A stretch of 64,000 nt of DNA from Acidimicrobiia bacterium (GTDB lineage Bacteria; Actinomycetota; Acidimicrobiia; Spongiisociales; UBA5794): positions 1 to 64,000 of the forward strand of contig JASJDZ010000004.1 of the NCBI GenBank assembly GCA_030065575.1, given 5' to 3'. A program made the translations under genes and the position numbers. Positions 19,102 to 28,029 of this stretch are shown here, one piece after another. Below the pieces are notes generated by a model that had not been told where the DNA came from, searched no databases, and saw only the letters and a list, made by a program, of their open reading frames with translations. Numbering within the stretch: the first letter of the stretch is position 1; each line of letters starts with the position of its first letter.

Positions 19102-20568
19102 ATGACCGAAGCCTCCACGCCGCTTCCCATGCCAACCACTCGTACGAGTGATCACCTGGAACGCGCGTGGTCGCCGGATGCCGTCCACATCCTGGGAAAG
19201 CCCACCGGGGCAATCTGCAATCTCGGGTGCAGCTACTGCTTCTTCCTCGACAAGGAGCAGCTCTACGAAGGCGACCGGTTCCGCATGTCGGACGAGATGC
19301 TCGACACGTATATCCGGTCCCTGATTGAGATGCACCGTGTGCCGCAGGTCACCGTCGCCTGGCAAGGAGGCGAGCCGACCCTGATGGGCCTTGACTTCTA
19401 CCGCAGGTCGATCGAGCTCGAGGAGAAGTACCGCAAGCCGGGCATGTCGTTCCTCAACACCATGCAGACCAACGGCACGTTGCTCAACGATGAGTGGTGC
19501 GAGTTCTTCGCAGAGAACGACTTCCTGATCGGGATCAGCATCGACGGGCCCCGGGAGCTCCACGACGCCTACCGGGTCAACAAGCGAGGTGAGGGCACCT
19601 TCGACAAGGTCATGGAGGGACTGCGGCTCCTACAGAAGCACGAGGTCGAGTACAACATCCTCACCACCGTCAATCACATCAACGGCGACTACCCACTCGA
19701 GGTGTACCGATTCCTTCGCGACGACGCAGGCACCGACTGGATGCAGTTCATCCCCGTCGTTGAGAGGGTCGATGAGCACGGCAACCCTGCCGACTTGCGT
19801 GGATTCCACGCATCAGAGCGCTCGGTTGGCGCGGAGCAGTTCGGCTCGTTCCTCATCACAGTGTTCGATGAGTGGGTTCGCCACGACGTGGGGTCTGTCT
19901 TCGTGCAGACGTTTGAGGCCGCCGCCCGCAACTGGGCCGGGATGGACCAATCCGGGATGTGCGTGTTCAACGAGACCTGTGGTCTCGGTCTGGCCCTGGA
20001 ACACAACGGCGATCTCTATTCCTGTGACCACTTTGTTGATCCCGAGTTCCTCATCGGCAACATCAATGAAGCCTCGATCGACGCTCTGGTGTCCGGCAAG
20101 CAGCAGTACGACTTCGGCCAGGACAAGCGTGCCAGCCTTCCCCAGTACTGCCTCGACTGCGACGTTCGGTTCGCCTGCCACGGCGAATGCCCGAAGAACC
20201 GATTCATCACGACTCCGGACGGCGAGCCAGGGCTCAACTACCTGTGCGCCGGATTCAAGGATTTCTTCCATCACATCGACAGGCCGATGAAGACGATGAT
20301 CGACCTCATGCGCCGCGGTCAGCCCGCTGCCGGGGTGATGGATATGTTTGCTGCGGAGGAGCAGCGCTTCCGGGACTCTCTCCAGGAGGCGGGCCGCAAC
20401 GGGCCTTGCCCCTGTGGGAGCGGGCGAAAGGTCAAGCTGTGTCACGGAGCGCCGCAGAGCCACCCGGGTGGGCCACCACTCCCCGACGAGCTCGGCCTGC
20501 CCCGGCCCCCGGTCACCGACCGCGGGAAGAGGGCGGCCGAACGCCGCACCGTGTCACCTCCGGGATAA
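19102..20568 (+). CDS. Anaerobic sulfatase maturase (radical SAM/SPASM) with C-terminal SEC-C motif
   Basis: CNLGCSYCFFLDKEQLY radical SAM cluster; SPASM Cys set CVFNETCGLG...CLDCDVRFACHGECPKNRF; C-terminal GPCPCGSGRKVKLCHG. Confidence 0.93.
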   Translation: MTEASTPLPMPTTRTSDHLERAWSPDAVHILGKPTGAICNLGCSYCFFLDKEQLYEGDRFRMSDEMLDTYIRSLIEMHRVPQVTVAWQGGEPTLMGLDFYRRSIELEEKYRKPGMSFLNTMQTNGTLLNDEWCEFFAENDFLIGISIDGPRELHDAYRVNKRGEGTFDKVMEGLRLLQKHEVEYNILTTVNHINGDYPLEVYRFLRDDAGTDWMQFIPVVERVDEHGNPADLRGFHASERSVGAEQFGSFLITVFDEWVRHDVGSVFVQTFEAAARNWAGMDQSGMCVFNETCGLGLALEHNGDLYSCDHFVDPEFLIGNINEASIDALVSGKQQYDFGQDKRASLPQYCLDCDVRFACHGECPKNRFITTPDGEPGLNYLCAGFKDFFHHIDRPMKTMIDLMRRGQPAAGVMDMFAAEEQRFRDSLQEAGRNGPCPCGSGRKVKLCHGAPQSHPGGPPLPDELGLPRPPVTDRGKRAAERRTVSPPG

Positions 20569-20603
20569 TTCCCTAAGCTGGCTGCCCGAAAGGAGAAGTC
20601 GTT

Positions 20604-20972
20604 ATGCCGATGGTTGATCTGCTCTGGGTGATGCTGCTCTGGTTCCTGTTCTTTGCCTGGATCGTGGTGATCGCCGGCGTTGTGACTGATGTCTTTCGCA
20701 GCCATGACCTCAGCGGCGTGAGCAAAGCTGCCTGGGTGTTGTTTCTGATCGTGATCCCCTGGCTTGGCGTGATCGTCTATCTCGTTGCTCGAGGCGACTC
20801 CTTGACCTACCGCTACCTCGAAGCGTTGGGGAAGCGGGAAACCCGACGCATCGGGGATCCGCGAGCGGGCCGTGCACTGGGTGTCAGCTGGCAGAGCACC
20901 TCTAACTACCGCCAGACCGGCATGGCTGGAGCCATGGACTTCGACACGCAGTCGGCCCGAATCATGCTGTGA
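20604..20972 (+). CDS. PLDc_N domain membrane protein
   Basis: Paralog of 15578 gene: WVLFLIVIPWLGVIVYLVARGDSLTYR. Confidence 0.8.
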   Translation: MPMVDLLWVMLLWFLFFAWIVVIAGVVTDVFRSHDLSGVSKAAWVLFLIVIPWLGVIVYLVARGDSLTYRYLEALGKRETRRIGDPRAGRALGVSWQSTSNYRQTGMAGAMDFDTQSARIML

Positions 20973-20997
20973 GGCGCCGAGCCGCCGTAACCGGATC

Positions 20998-21693
20998 ATG
21001 ACGGATCGCAGCCCCGACAGGAGAGAAATCCCCTCCTCCGGTTGGCGCAACGCGCTGCGCTCCATCGAAGCGGCGGCAGTCGCCGGCATCGTTGCCGCCG
21101 TCGGCTGGGTCTACGCGCTCCTGCGTCTTCTCGATGGCCCCGGCGTGGATGCGTCGGAAGCCGAGATAGCCCAGTACTTCTCCGACCCGGACACCGGGTG
21201 GGACACGCTGATTGTTCTCCAGGTGCTGGTGTTTGCGACCATCGGGTTCCTCTGGTTCATCGGGGTCATCCGCAACCGCATCGGAACACCCACACCGAAG
21301 CTGTTCGACACGGTCTTCTTTGGCGGGGCGATACTCTTCGCCGGGCTGGTCTTCGTCGGGGCGGCGGCCCTTGCCGCACCCTTCATCCTCGCCGACAGAG
21401 GAGTGGCCGTAGACCCCGGCGGCGCAGGATTGATCCGTAGCTATGCGCTGGTTGTCCTCGCCGTGTTTGCACCGCGGGTTGCCGCCCTCGTCGTGTTCTC
21501 CTCCTCGACTCTCGGTCTGCACACCAGAATCCTGCCCCGGTGGATGGTCTTTGGCGGGTACCTCATGGGTGTGGCCATGCTGCTGAATGTCACCTTCTAC
21601 TCGCCGAGTGTGTACCTATTCCCGGCCTGGATTGTGCTCATTAGCCTCGTCTTGCTGTTCCGCCGCCACCCCCGGCACCCCAACCCCACCTGA
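20998..21693 (+). CDS. Multi-TM membrane protein, unknown function
   Basis: Several hydrophobic segments; start ATG 20998. Confidence 0.6.
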   Translation: MTDRSPDRREIPSSGWRNALRSIEAAAVAGIVAAVGWVYALLRLLDGPGVDASEAEIAQYFSDPDTGWDTLIVLQVLVFATIGFLWFIGVIRNRIGTPTPKLFDTVFFGGAILFAGLVFVGAAALAAPFILADRGVAVDPGGAGLIRSYALVVLAVFAPRVAALVVFSSSTLGLHTRILPRWMVFGGYLMGVAMLLNVTFYSPSVYLFPAWIVLISLVLLFRRHPRHPNPT

Positions 21694-21701
21694 TCATCCT
21701 G

Positions 21702-21748
21702 TTCTTGCGTAGATCTGTCGGACATAGCCCGACCTTTCTACGCAAGAA
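21702..21748. repeat. Two-stem intergenic inverted-repeat element, copy A
   Basis: TTCTTGCGTAG ... CTACGCAAGAA (11-bp outer stem) with inner GTCGG/CCGAC stem. Confidence 0.85.
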
Positions 21749-21822
21749 GTATGACATTCGACCCTGCCCGCAACCCTTTGACAGTTTGTAAGATTCGACA
21801 ATCGGGTTCTAGGAGGGTTGCT

Positions 21823-22707
21823 TTGGTCATTGCCAAAGAGTTCGACTACCAACGTCCGACGACGCTCGAGGAGGCTACCCAGATCCTTGCGGGCCACCCC
21901 GGCTCGGCTCGGGTGCTCGCCGGTGGAACAGACCTCGTCGCCTGGTTGCGCGACGACGCCGTCGCTCCCGACCTCGTTGTCGACATCAAGGCGATCCCCG
22001 ATCTCCACGACATCAAGATCGATGGCGACACGCTGCATCTCGGATCGCTCGTCACGTTCTCCGATCTGATCAACTCCCCCATTGTCAGCGAGCACGCCCC
22101 GCTGCTCGCTGAGATGGCAGAGACCGTCGCTTCCACGGGCATCCGAAACCGGGCGACGCTGGTCGGCAATATCTGCTCGGCCGTCCCGTCCTGTGATGCC
22201 GGGCCCGTTCTCCTCGGGTACGACACCACCGTCCACATGATCGGGCCCGATGGCACACGCAGCATCGACATCAACGACTGGTTCGTCGGCCTCCGGGAAA
22301 CGGCGTGTGCCGGCGACGAGATCGTCAGCCACCTCACGATGAAGGTGCCAGTCCACGGCGGCGTCTATGTCAAGCTGATGCGCTATGCCGGCGAAGACCT
22401 AGCCCAGGCTGCCGTCGGCATCGTCGCCTATCCCGGGGACGAGTATCGGGTGGCCTTTGGCGCCGTTGCGCCCACCCCGATCCGCTCAACCCGGATCGAG
22501 GACGCACTTCGGAGCAAGCCGCTCGACGAGAAACTCATCGCCGAGGTCGTCGCCATGGTGGCGGACGAGATCAGCCCGATCGACGACATTCGGGCCACTG
22601 CCGCCTACCGCACCCGGATCTGCGAGGTGATGCTGGAACGGGGGCTCCCGGCGGCGAGAGAAAGGCTCGATGGGACTGGGCCGGCATACGGAACGAGGTT
22701 GATCTAA
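21823..22707 (+). CDS. Molybdenum hydroxylase FAD-binding subunit (CoxM/XdhB-like)
   Basis: AGGAGG RBS and TTG start; VLAGGTDLVAWLR; TGIRNRATLVGNICSAVPSCDAGPVLLGYD. Confidence 0.92.
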   Translation: MVIAKEFDYQRPTTLEEATQILAGHPGSARVLAGGTDLVAWLRDDAVAPDLVVDIKAIPDLHDIKIDGDTLHLGSLVTFSDLINSPIVSEHAPLLAEMAETVASTGIRNRATLVGNICSAVPSCDAGPVLLGYDTTVHMIGPDGTRSIDINDWFVGLRETACAGDEIVSHLTMKVPVHGGVYVKLMRYAGEDLAQAAVGIVAYPGDEYRVAFGAVAPTPIRSTRIEDALRSKPLDEKLIAEVVAMVADEISPIDDIRATAAYRTRICEVMLERGLPAARERLDGTGPAYGTRLI

Positions 22708-23168
22708 TGGAGTTCACTGTCAAGGTCAACGGAGAGCGCTGGGACATCGATGCCGCCCCTGCCGACGTGCTGCTGGACGTGCTCCGGGAGAAGATCGGGG
22801 TGAAGAGCCCAAAGATCGGCTGTGAGCGCGGTGACTGTGGCTCCTGCACCATCCTTCTCGACGGCAAAACGGTGCGCAGCTGCCTCGTCCTTGCCGTAGA
22901 AGTCGACGGTCAGGAAATCACCACCGTAGAAGGCATCGGCTACGAAGGGCTCAGCCAGCTGCAAGACCTCTTCATCAGCAACAACGCGTTCCAATGCGGG
23001 TTCTGCGCTCCGGCGATCGTGCTGTCGGCGACAGAGCTACTGGACAGCAACCCCAACCCAACCCGGCACGACGTACAGGAAGCACTGGCCGGGAACCTGT
23101 GTCGGTGCACCGGCTACGAGCCGATCATCGAAGCGGTTCTTGCCGCGGCAGAAGGGGGTGCGAAGTGA
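22707..23168 (+). CDS. Molybdenum hydroxylase (2Fe-2S) subunit (CoxS/XdhC-like)
   Basis: GCERGDCGSCTILLDGKTVRSC and QCGFCAPAIVLSATELL...GNLCRCTGYEPI; ATG overlaps upstream TAA. Confidence 0.95.
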   Translation: MEFTVKVNGERWDIDAAPADVLLDVLREKIGVKSPKIGCERGDCGSCTILLDGKTVRSCLVLAVEVDGQEITTVEGIGYEGLSQLQDLFISNNAFQCGFCAPAIVLSATELLDSNPNPTRHDVQEALAGNLCRCTGYEPIIEAVLAAAEGGAK

Positions 23169-25546
23169 CCACCACATTCCCGTTCGAAGCCGAAACGGAC
23201 AGCGATCAGCTGAAGACAGTTGGCACCGGTGCAGTCCGCATCGACGGTGTCGACAAGATCAGTGGCGCGGCCGAGTTCGTCGACGACATTGACTTCGGCC
23301 CGGGGCTGCTCCACGCCGCCATCGTCGAAAGCCCCCATGCGTACGCCCGCATTGTCTCGATCGACACGACAGAAGCCGAGGAGGCCAAGGGCGTGGTCCG
23401 GGTCGTCACCGGCGAGGACTTCCCGTACAAGTTCGGCATGTACATGGAGGACCGCTACATATTCGCTCAGGATCACGTTCGGTTCGTGGGCGAGCAGGTG
23501 GCTGGGGTCATCGCAAGGTCCCATCGTCAAGCGGTGCAGGCCGCCAAGCTGATCAAGGTCGAGTACGAGGTACTCGAACCACTGCTCGACCCGAAATCGG
23601 CTGTGGCCGAAGACGCCAACCTTATTCATCCGGATCTGGACGACTACGCCCACGTGCCCTGGTTCTTCCCGAAGGCCGACACCAACATCGCCCACTGGCG
23701 CAAGATCCGCAAAGGTGACACCGAGAAGGCGTTTGCCGAGGCCGACTTCGTACTCGAGGACACCTACACGGTGCCTCGCTACGCCCACTGCGCGATCGAG
23801 CCACACGTGACCGTGAGCAGGCTCGACCACGCCGACCGGCTGACCGTGTGGACCGCCTCCCAGTCTCCGCACACGCAGCGCCATCTATTCGCCGAAGCGC
23901 TGGCACCGCTCGGCTTCACCCACAAGGACGTCCGGGTGATTACCCCGTACGTCGGTGGCGGCTTCGGCGGTAAAGCCGGCGTCTCGATGGAAATCCTCGG
24001 CGCGGCGATGGCAACTCTCGTCAAAGGCCGCCCGGTCAAGCTTCGCTTCACCAGGGAGCAGGAGTTCTACAACACGTACCAGCGGCAGGGCGTCGTCGCC
24101 GAACTGAAGGTCGGCGTGATGAACGACGGCACCATCACCGCCGTTGACCACAAGCTCTTCTGGGATGCCGGCGCCTACGTCGAGTACGGCGCCAACGTCG
24201 TCAATGCGGCGGGATTGTCCGCCACCGGCCCGTACCGGGTGCCCAACATCAGCAACGACTCCTTGTGCATCTACACGAACCTCCCGCCGGGTGGGCCCTA
24301 CCGCGGCTTTGGCTACTCAGAGTTCCACTTCGGCCTCGAGTCGCACATGGACCGTATTGCGGAGGCGATCGGCATGGACCCTGTCGATTTCCGCCGCAAG
24401 AACGCCATCCAGGAAGGCGACGAACTGTCGTACGGGGCACATATGAATCCGTCCGGGATGATCGAGGCGATCGACAAGGTCGCCGCGGCAATCGAGTGGG
24501 GCGTGGAAGAGGAAACCGACAACCCGAACACCGTCATGAGCAAAGGCATCGCGTGCTTCTGGAAGGCACCGGCAATGCCGCCCAATGCCTCTTCGGCTTC
24601 CTTCCTCAAGTTCAACGAGGACGGCAGTCTCAATATCACCGTGTCCGGGATGGAATTGGGGCAGGGCTACCTGACGGTGATGGCGCAGATCGCCAGCGAG
24701 ATCCTCACCGTTCCGGTGGAGAAGATCCGGGTCGAGACCCCCGACACCGACCGCAACCCCTACGAGTGGCAGACGGTGGCGTCGCACGTCACGTGGAGCT
24801 CGGGCCTAGCGGTGGAGAAGGCTGCCATCGAGGCGCGGGCCAAGATCTTCGACGTCATCCATCAGGTGTACGGCTTCGAAGATGAGTCGCTGTACCTCGA
24901 GAACGAGGCTGTGCGCTGTTCGACAGACCCCGAGTTCGTCAAACCACTGCGGGACTTTGTCATCGACGGAATCCAAACCGAGGAAGGCACCTGGCGGGGT
25001 GGGCCGATCATCGCCAGCGGCAAGTTCATGCCGGAGTTCACCAACGCCAACAGTGACCCGGAGACCGGCCAGGGCGGCCACCCCAACGTCCACTACACGG
25101 TCGGCTGTACTGGTGTTGTCACTGAGATCGACAGGGATACCGGGCGGGTGTGGGTGCGCAAGGCTGCCCTTGCCGTCGATGCCGGCCGCGCCATCAACCC
25201 GGACCTCGTCAAGGGACAGATCGTCGGCGGCCTGGTTCAGGGATTGGCCACCGTCCTCTACGAAGACATGCGGTTCGACGAGGATGGCAAGCTGCTCAAT
25301 CCGAACTTCACCGACTACAAGATCCCAACCGCGTTCGACATACCGGACGAGGTCGTTCCGATCATCGTTGAAGTACCCCAACCCGACGGCCCGTTTGGGG
25401 CTCGCGGAGTCGGTGAGCACACGATGATCGCCGCGGCACCGGTGATCGCCAACGCCGTCTACAACGCGTTTGGAACCCGGATCAAGTCGATGCCGGTAAC
25501 CCAGGAGAAGATCGCAATGGCTCTACTCGAGAAGGGGAGTGGATAG
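23165..25546 (+). CDS. Molybdenum hydroxylase molybdopterin-binding catalytic subunit (xanthine-dehydrogenase-like)
   Basis: GGGFGGKAG; GGPYRGFGYSEFHFGLESHMDRIA; GARGVGEHTMIAAAPVIANAVYNA active-site Glu region. Confidence 0.94.
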   Translation: MTTTFPFEAETDSDQLKTVGTGAVRIDGVDKISGAAEFVDDIDFGPGLLHAAIVESPHAYARIVSIDTTEAEEAKGVVRVVTGEDFPYKFGMYMEDRYIFAQDHVRFVGEQVAGVIARSHRQAVQAAKLIKVEYEVLEPLLDPKSAVAEDANLIHPDLDDYAHVPWFFPKADTNIAHWRKIRKGDTEKAFAEADFVLEDTYTVPRYAHCAIEPHVTVSRLDHADRLTVWTASQSPHTQRHLFAEALAPLGFTHKDVRVITPYVGGGFGGKAGVSMEILGAAMATLVKGRPVKLRFTREQEFYNTYQRQGVVAELKVGVMNDGTITAVDHKLFWDAGAYVEYGANVVNAAGLSATGPYRVPNISNDSLCIYTNLPPGGPYRGFGYSEFHFGLESHMDRIAEAIGMDPVDFRRKNAIQEGDELSYGAHMNPSGMIEAIDKVAAAIEWGVEEETDNPNTVMSKGIACFWKAPAMPPNASSASFLKFNEDGSLNITVSGMELGQGYLTVMAQIASEILTVPVEKIRVETPDTDRNPYEWQTVASHVTWSSGLAVEKAAIEARAKIFDVIHQVYGFEDESLYLENEAVRCSTDPEFVKPLRDFVIDGIQTEEGTWRGGPIIASGKFMPEFTNANSDPETGQGGHPNVHYTVGCTGVVTEIDRDTGRVWVRKAALAVDAGRAINPDLVKGQIVGGLVQGLATVLYEDMRFDEDGKLLNPNFTDYKIPTAFDIPDEVVPIIVEVPQPDGPFGARGVGEHTMIAAAPVIANAVYNAFGTRIKSMPVTQEKIAMALLEKGSG

Positions 25547-25549
25547 CGA

Positions 25550-26308
25550 ATGTCCGTTGATCTAGAGAAGATCCTACGGCCCATAGATCATGACCTGGCT
25601 CCGTACGAGCCGAAGTACATGATGCTGGCCAGCGGGGAGGCGGTGGTCGTCCGCCAGGTGTTCCGGGATGAGATTCCCGACCTGCTGAAGCACGTCGAGC
25701 CGCTGATCCATGTTGAGCGGGATTTCTACGACGTGGTGGCGGCCCGGGTATATGCCGAGCTGCTGGGCTACTACAAGCATCGGTTCCAGGATCAGTACGT
25801 TTTGGCGCTGCAGGTGGACGGCGAACTGGCGGCAATCGTCAACGGCCGCGAGGTCAAGCCCGGTCTCGGTCTATCTCTTCACACTCTTGCGCTTCGCCGC
25901 GGGCTCCGGATCGGGGCTCACGGATTCGCCGCCAAGATGGAGTACCACATCGACACACTCGGCCACGATGAGGTGCTGATCGTCGCCGAGTCTCCTATCG
26001 GGTTCCGGCGGTGGATGATCGAGTACAAGCTGGAGAAGCGGTTCGATATCCCACACGAGCTGGGTGGTGTGCCCTCCTGGGCATTGACCAGGGAACTGTT
26101 CGACCGGGCTCGCTCCAAGCTGGTCGTCGGCAGACGGCCGGTGCCTCCGGCGCTCTTGGAGAAGGCGATGGAGAAGATCCTGCCTCCATCGGATCCGCCG
26201 ACCCCACCACTCGACCCGCTGGCGGCGACCCGGGCACTGTACGACCCGACCGCCACCGCGTTGGTTCAACAGCGTTGGGAGATGGAGAAGGGGGCCGGCA
26301 ATGCGTGA
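25550..26308 (+). CDS. Conserved-looking protein of unknown function in Mo-hydroxylase/thiolase operon (possible GNAT-like fold)
   Basis: Starts 3 nt after upstream stop and overlaps downstream thiolase gene; no clear family motif. Confidence 0.6.
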   Translation: MSVDLEKILRPIDHDLAPYEPKYMMLASGEAVVVRQVFRDEIPDLLKHVEPLIHVERDFYDVVAARVYAELLGYYKHRFQDQYVLALQVDGELAAIVNGREVKPGLGLSLHTLALRRGLRIGAHGFAAKMEYHIDTLGHDEVLIVAESPIGFRRWMIEYKLEKRFDIPHELGGVPSWALTRELFDRARSKLVVGRRPVPPALLEKAMEKILPPSDPPTPPLDPLAATRALYDPTATALVQQRWEMEKGAGNA

Positions 26309-27476
26309 TGTGTACGTAGCCGGCATCGGGATCACGACCTTCACCCGGCTCGAGTACCCGCTGGTCGAGATTGCCTCCTATGCGTCGATGATGGCACTCA
26401 AGGATGCCGGGATCACCGAGGTCGACCAGGTGTACGTTGCCAACATGGGTGCGGCTCGGCTGAACCACCAGACCGCACTGGCCAGCGCAGTAACCGACAG
26501 CCTCAGCCTGCTGCCGGCCGGAGCGGCGGCTATCGAAAACGGACCGGCCTCTGGCGCCGCAGCGATCAAGGCCGGGTTCCAGGCAGTTGCGTCCGGGATG
26601 GATGATGTGGTGCTGGTGGCCGGAGTGGAGCGGATGCGCGAGGTGAACAACCTCGAAGCCACCGACTTCGTTGCCACACTGACCCACCCGCTAGCCGAGT
26701 ACATCTACGGTGTTACGTTGCCGGCGCTTGCAGCGATGTTCGCCAGGCTGTACATGGACAAGTACGGCGTCACCGAGCGGCACCTGGCCATGGTTGGGGT
26801 CAAGAACCAGAACGCAGCCCTCAACAACGAGTGGGCTCATCTGCAGCAGGCAATCACTCTTGAGGGCATCCTCGACTCGCCAGAAGCGATGACCAACAAC
26901 CCGTACGTCGCCGATCCGTTGCGATTCTTCGATGCTTGCCCGGTGTCCGACGGCGGCGCCGCCATCATCCTCGTGTCCAAGGAGAAGGCACAGGAGCTGG
27001 GACGCCCGATGATCCGGCTCAGTGGGATCGGGCAGGCTACCGATACCCATGCGGTGTTCGAGCGTGAGGAGCCGACGGATCTGCTGGCCGTGCGCAAAGC
27101 AGCGCACGACGCCTATCAGATGTCCGGCCTCAGCCCCGAGGAGATCGACGTGGCAGAGCTCCACGACGCTTTCACGATTCTGGAGATCGCACAGAGTGAG
27201 GAAGTTGGGTTCTTCCCTAAGGGTGAAGGCCACATCGCCCTCGAGAAGGGCGAAACCGCACTAGGCGGCAAGATCCCGATCAACGTCGGAGGCGGCTTGA
27301 AGGGCCGCGGCCACCCGGTCGGAGCAACCGGCGTCGCCCAAGCCTGGGAGATCGTCACCCAGCTGCGCGGGGACGGCGGGAAACGCCAGGTGGAGGGAGC
27401 CCGGACCGGCCTCACCCTCAACTTCGGCGGCTTCGGCAACAACGTTGTCTGTCTCACCTTTGTGAGGGAGGACTAA
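26301..27476 (+). CDS. Thiolase-fold (SCP2-type) protein lacking canonical nucleophilic Cys
   Basis: VAELHDAFT, DACPVSDGGAAI, GHPVGATGVAQ motifs present; nucleophile region reads AIENGPASGAAAIKAG. Confidence 0.88.
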   Translation: MRDVYVAGIGITTFTRLEYPLVEIASYASMMALKDAGITEVDQVYVANMGAARLNHQTALASAVTDSLSLLPAGAAAIENGPASGAAAIKAGFQAVASGMDDVVLVAGVERMREVNNLEATDFVATLTHPLAEYIYGVTLPALAAMFARLYMDKYGVTERHLAMVGVKNQNAALNNEWAHLQQAITLEGILDSPEAMTNNPYVADPLRFFDACPVSDGGAAIILVSKEKAQELGRPMIRLSGIGQATDTHAVFEREEPTDLLAVRKAAHDAYQMSGLSPEEIDVAELHDAFTILEIAQSEEVGFFPKGEGHIALEKGETALGGKIPINVGGGLKGRGHPVGATGVAQAWEIVTQLRGDGGKRQVEGARTGLTLNFGGFGNNVVCLTFVRED

Positions 27477-27823
27477 TGGCACGCGAGATCTACGCATACA
27501 AGTCCCGCGTCGATGGGACCCTGCATTACCCGATGAAGATGATCAGCAGGGGCAACAGGGACCACGACTTCTTCGAGTTCGACCCCGTGCCGCTACCCAA
27601 GACGGGCAAATTGCTGACCTTCACCACGGTCTACAACCTGCCCGCCCAGTATGAGGTAGCTACTCTTGGCCTCGGCATCGTCGAGCTAGAGAACGGGATG
27701 CGGATGCTGGGACAGATCGAGATCGATGACCCCCAGATCGGCATGGCCGTCAAAGGCACCGTCAAGGTGGTCCGCAGAGAGACCTACGACGACTACTACG
27801 GGATGGTGTTCACCGCCGCATGA
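27476..27823 (+). CDS. DUF35 OB-fold protein lacking the N-terminal zinc ribbon
   Basis: GKLLTFTTVYNLPAQYE...LGIVELENGMRMLGQIE typical of DUF35 OB domain; no Cys residues; overlaps thiolase stop. Confidence 0.82.
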   Translation: MAREIYAYKSRVDGTLHYPMKMISRGNRDHDFFEFDPVPLPKTGKLLTFTTVYNLPAQYEVATLGLGIVELENGMRMLGQIEIDDPQIGMAVKGTVKVVRRETYDDYYGMVFTAA

Positions 27824-27978
27824 GGCAAGGACAGGCCATAGGCAGGCAACCGGCAAGGGTCGCGAGACGGGGTGGGACCGAGGGTTCCTCCCATGGGTGG
27901 AATCCCCCCTTTCTCCAAGTGGGCCGGCCTTGGCAGTCAATCAACAGTTGGGTCGTTGACTCAACGAGTGAAAGCAAG

Positions 27979-28008
27979 GAGCCACTCCCCATGGAGTGGC
28001 TCTCTTTC
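27979..28008 (+). terminator. Hairpin terminator / putative attenuator immediately upstream of permease
   Basis: GAGCCACTCC ccat GGAGTGGCTC followed by tctttct, ending ~20 nt before ATG 28030. Confidence 0.8.
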
Positions 28009-28029
28009 TATGTGGGAGAGGAAGGGTAA

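Noticed and set aside
22305-22706. N-terminal extension of the 2Fe-2S subunit ORF (ORF track start 22305)
   Set aside because: The extension overlaps the FAD subunit out of frame; the true start is ATG 22707 overlapping the upstream stop.
27824-28029. Canonical purine, PyrR or ykkC-type leader
   Set aside because: The expected conserved cores could not be identified by eye, so only an unspecified attenuator is proposed.
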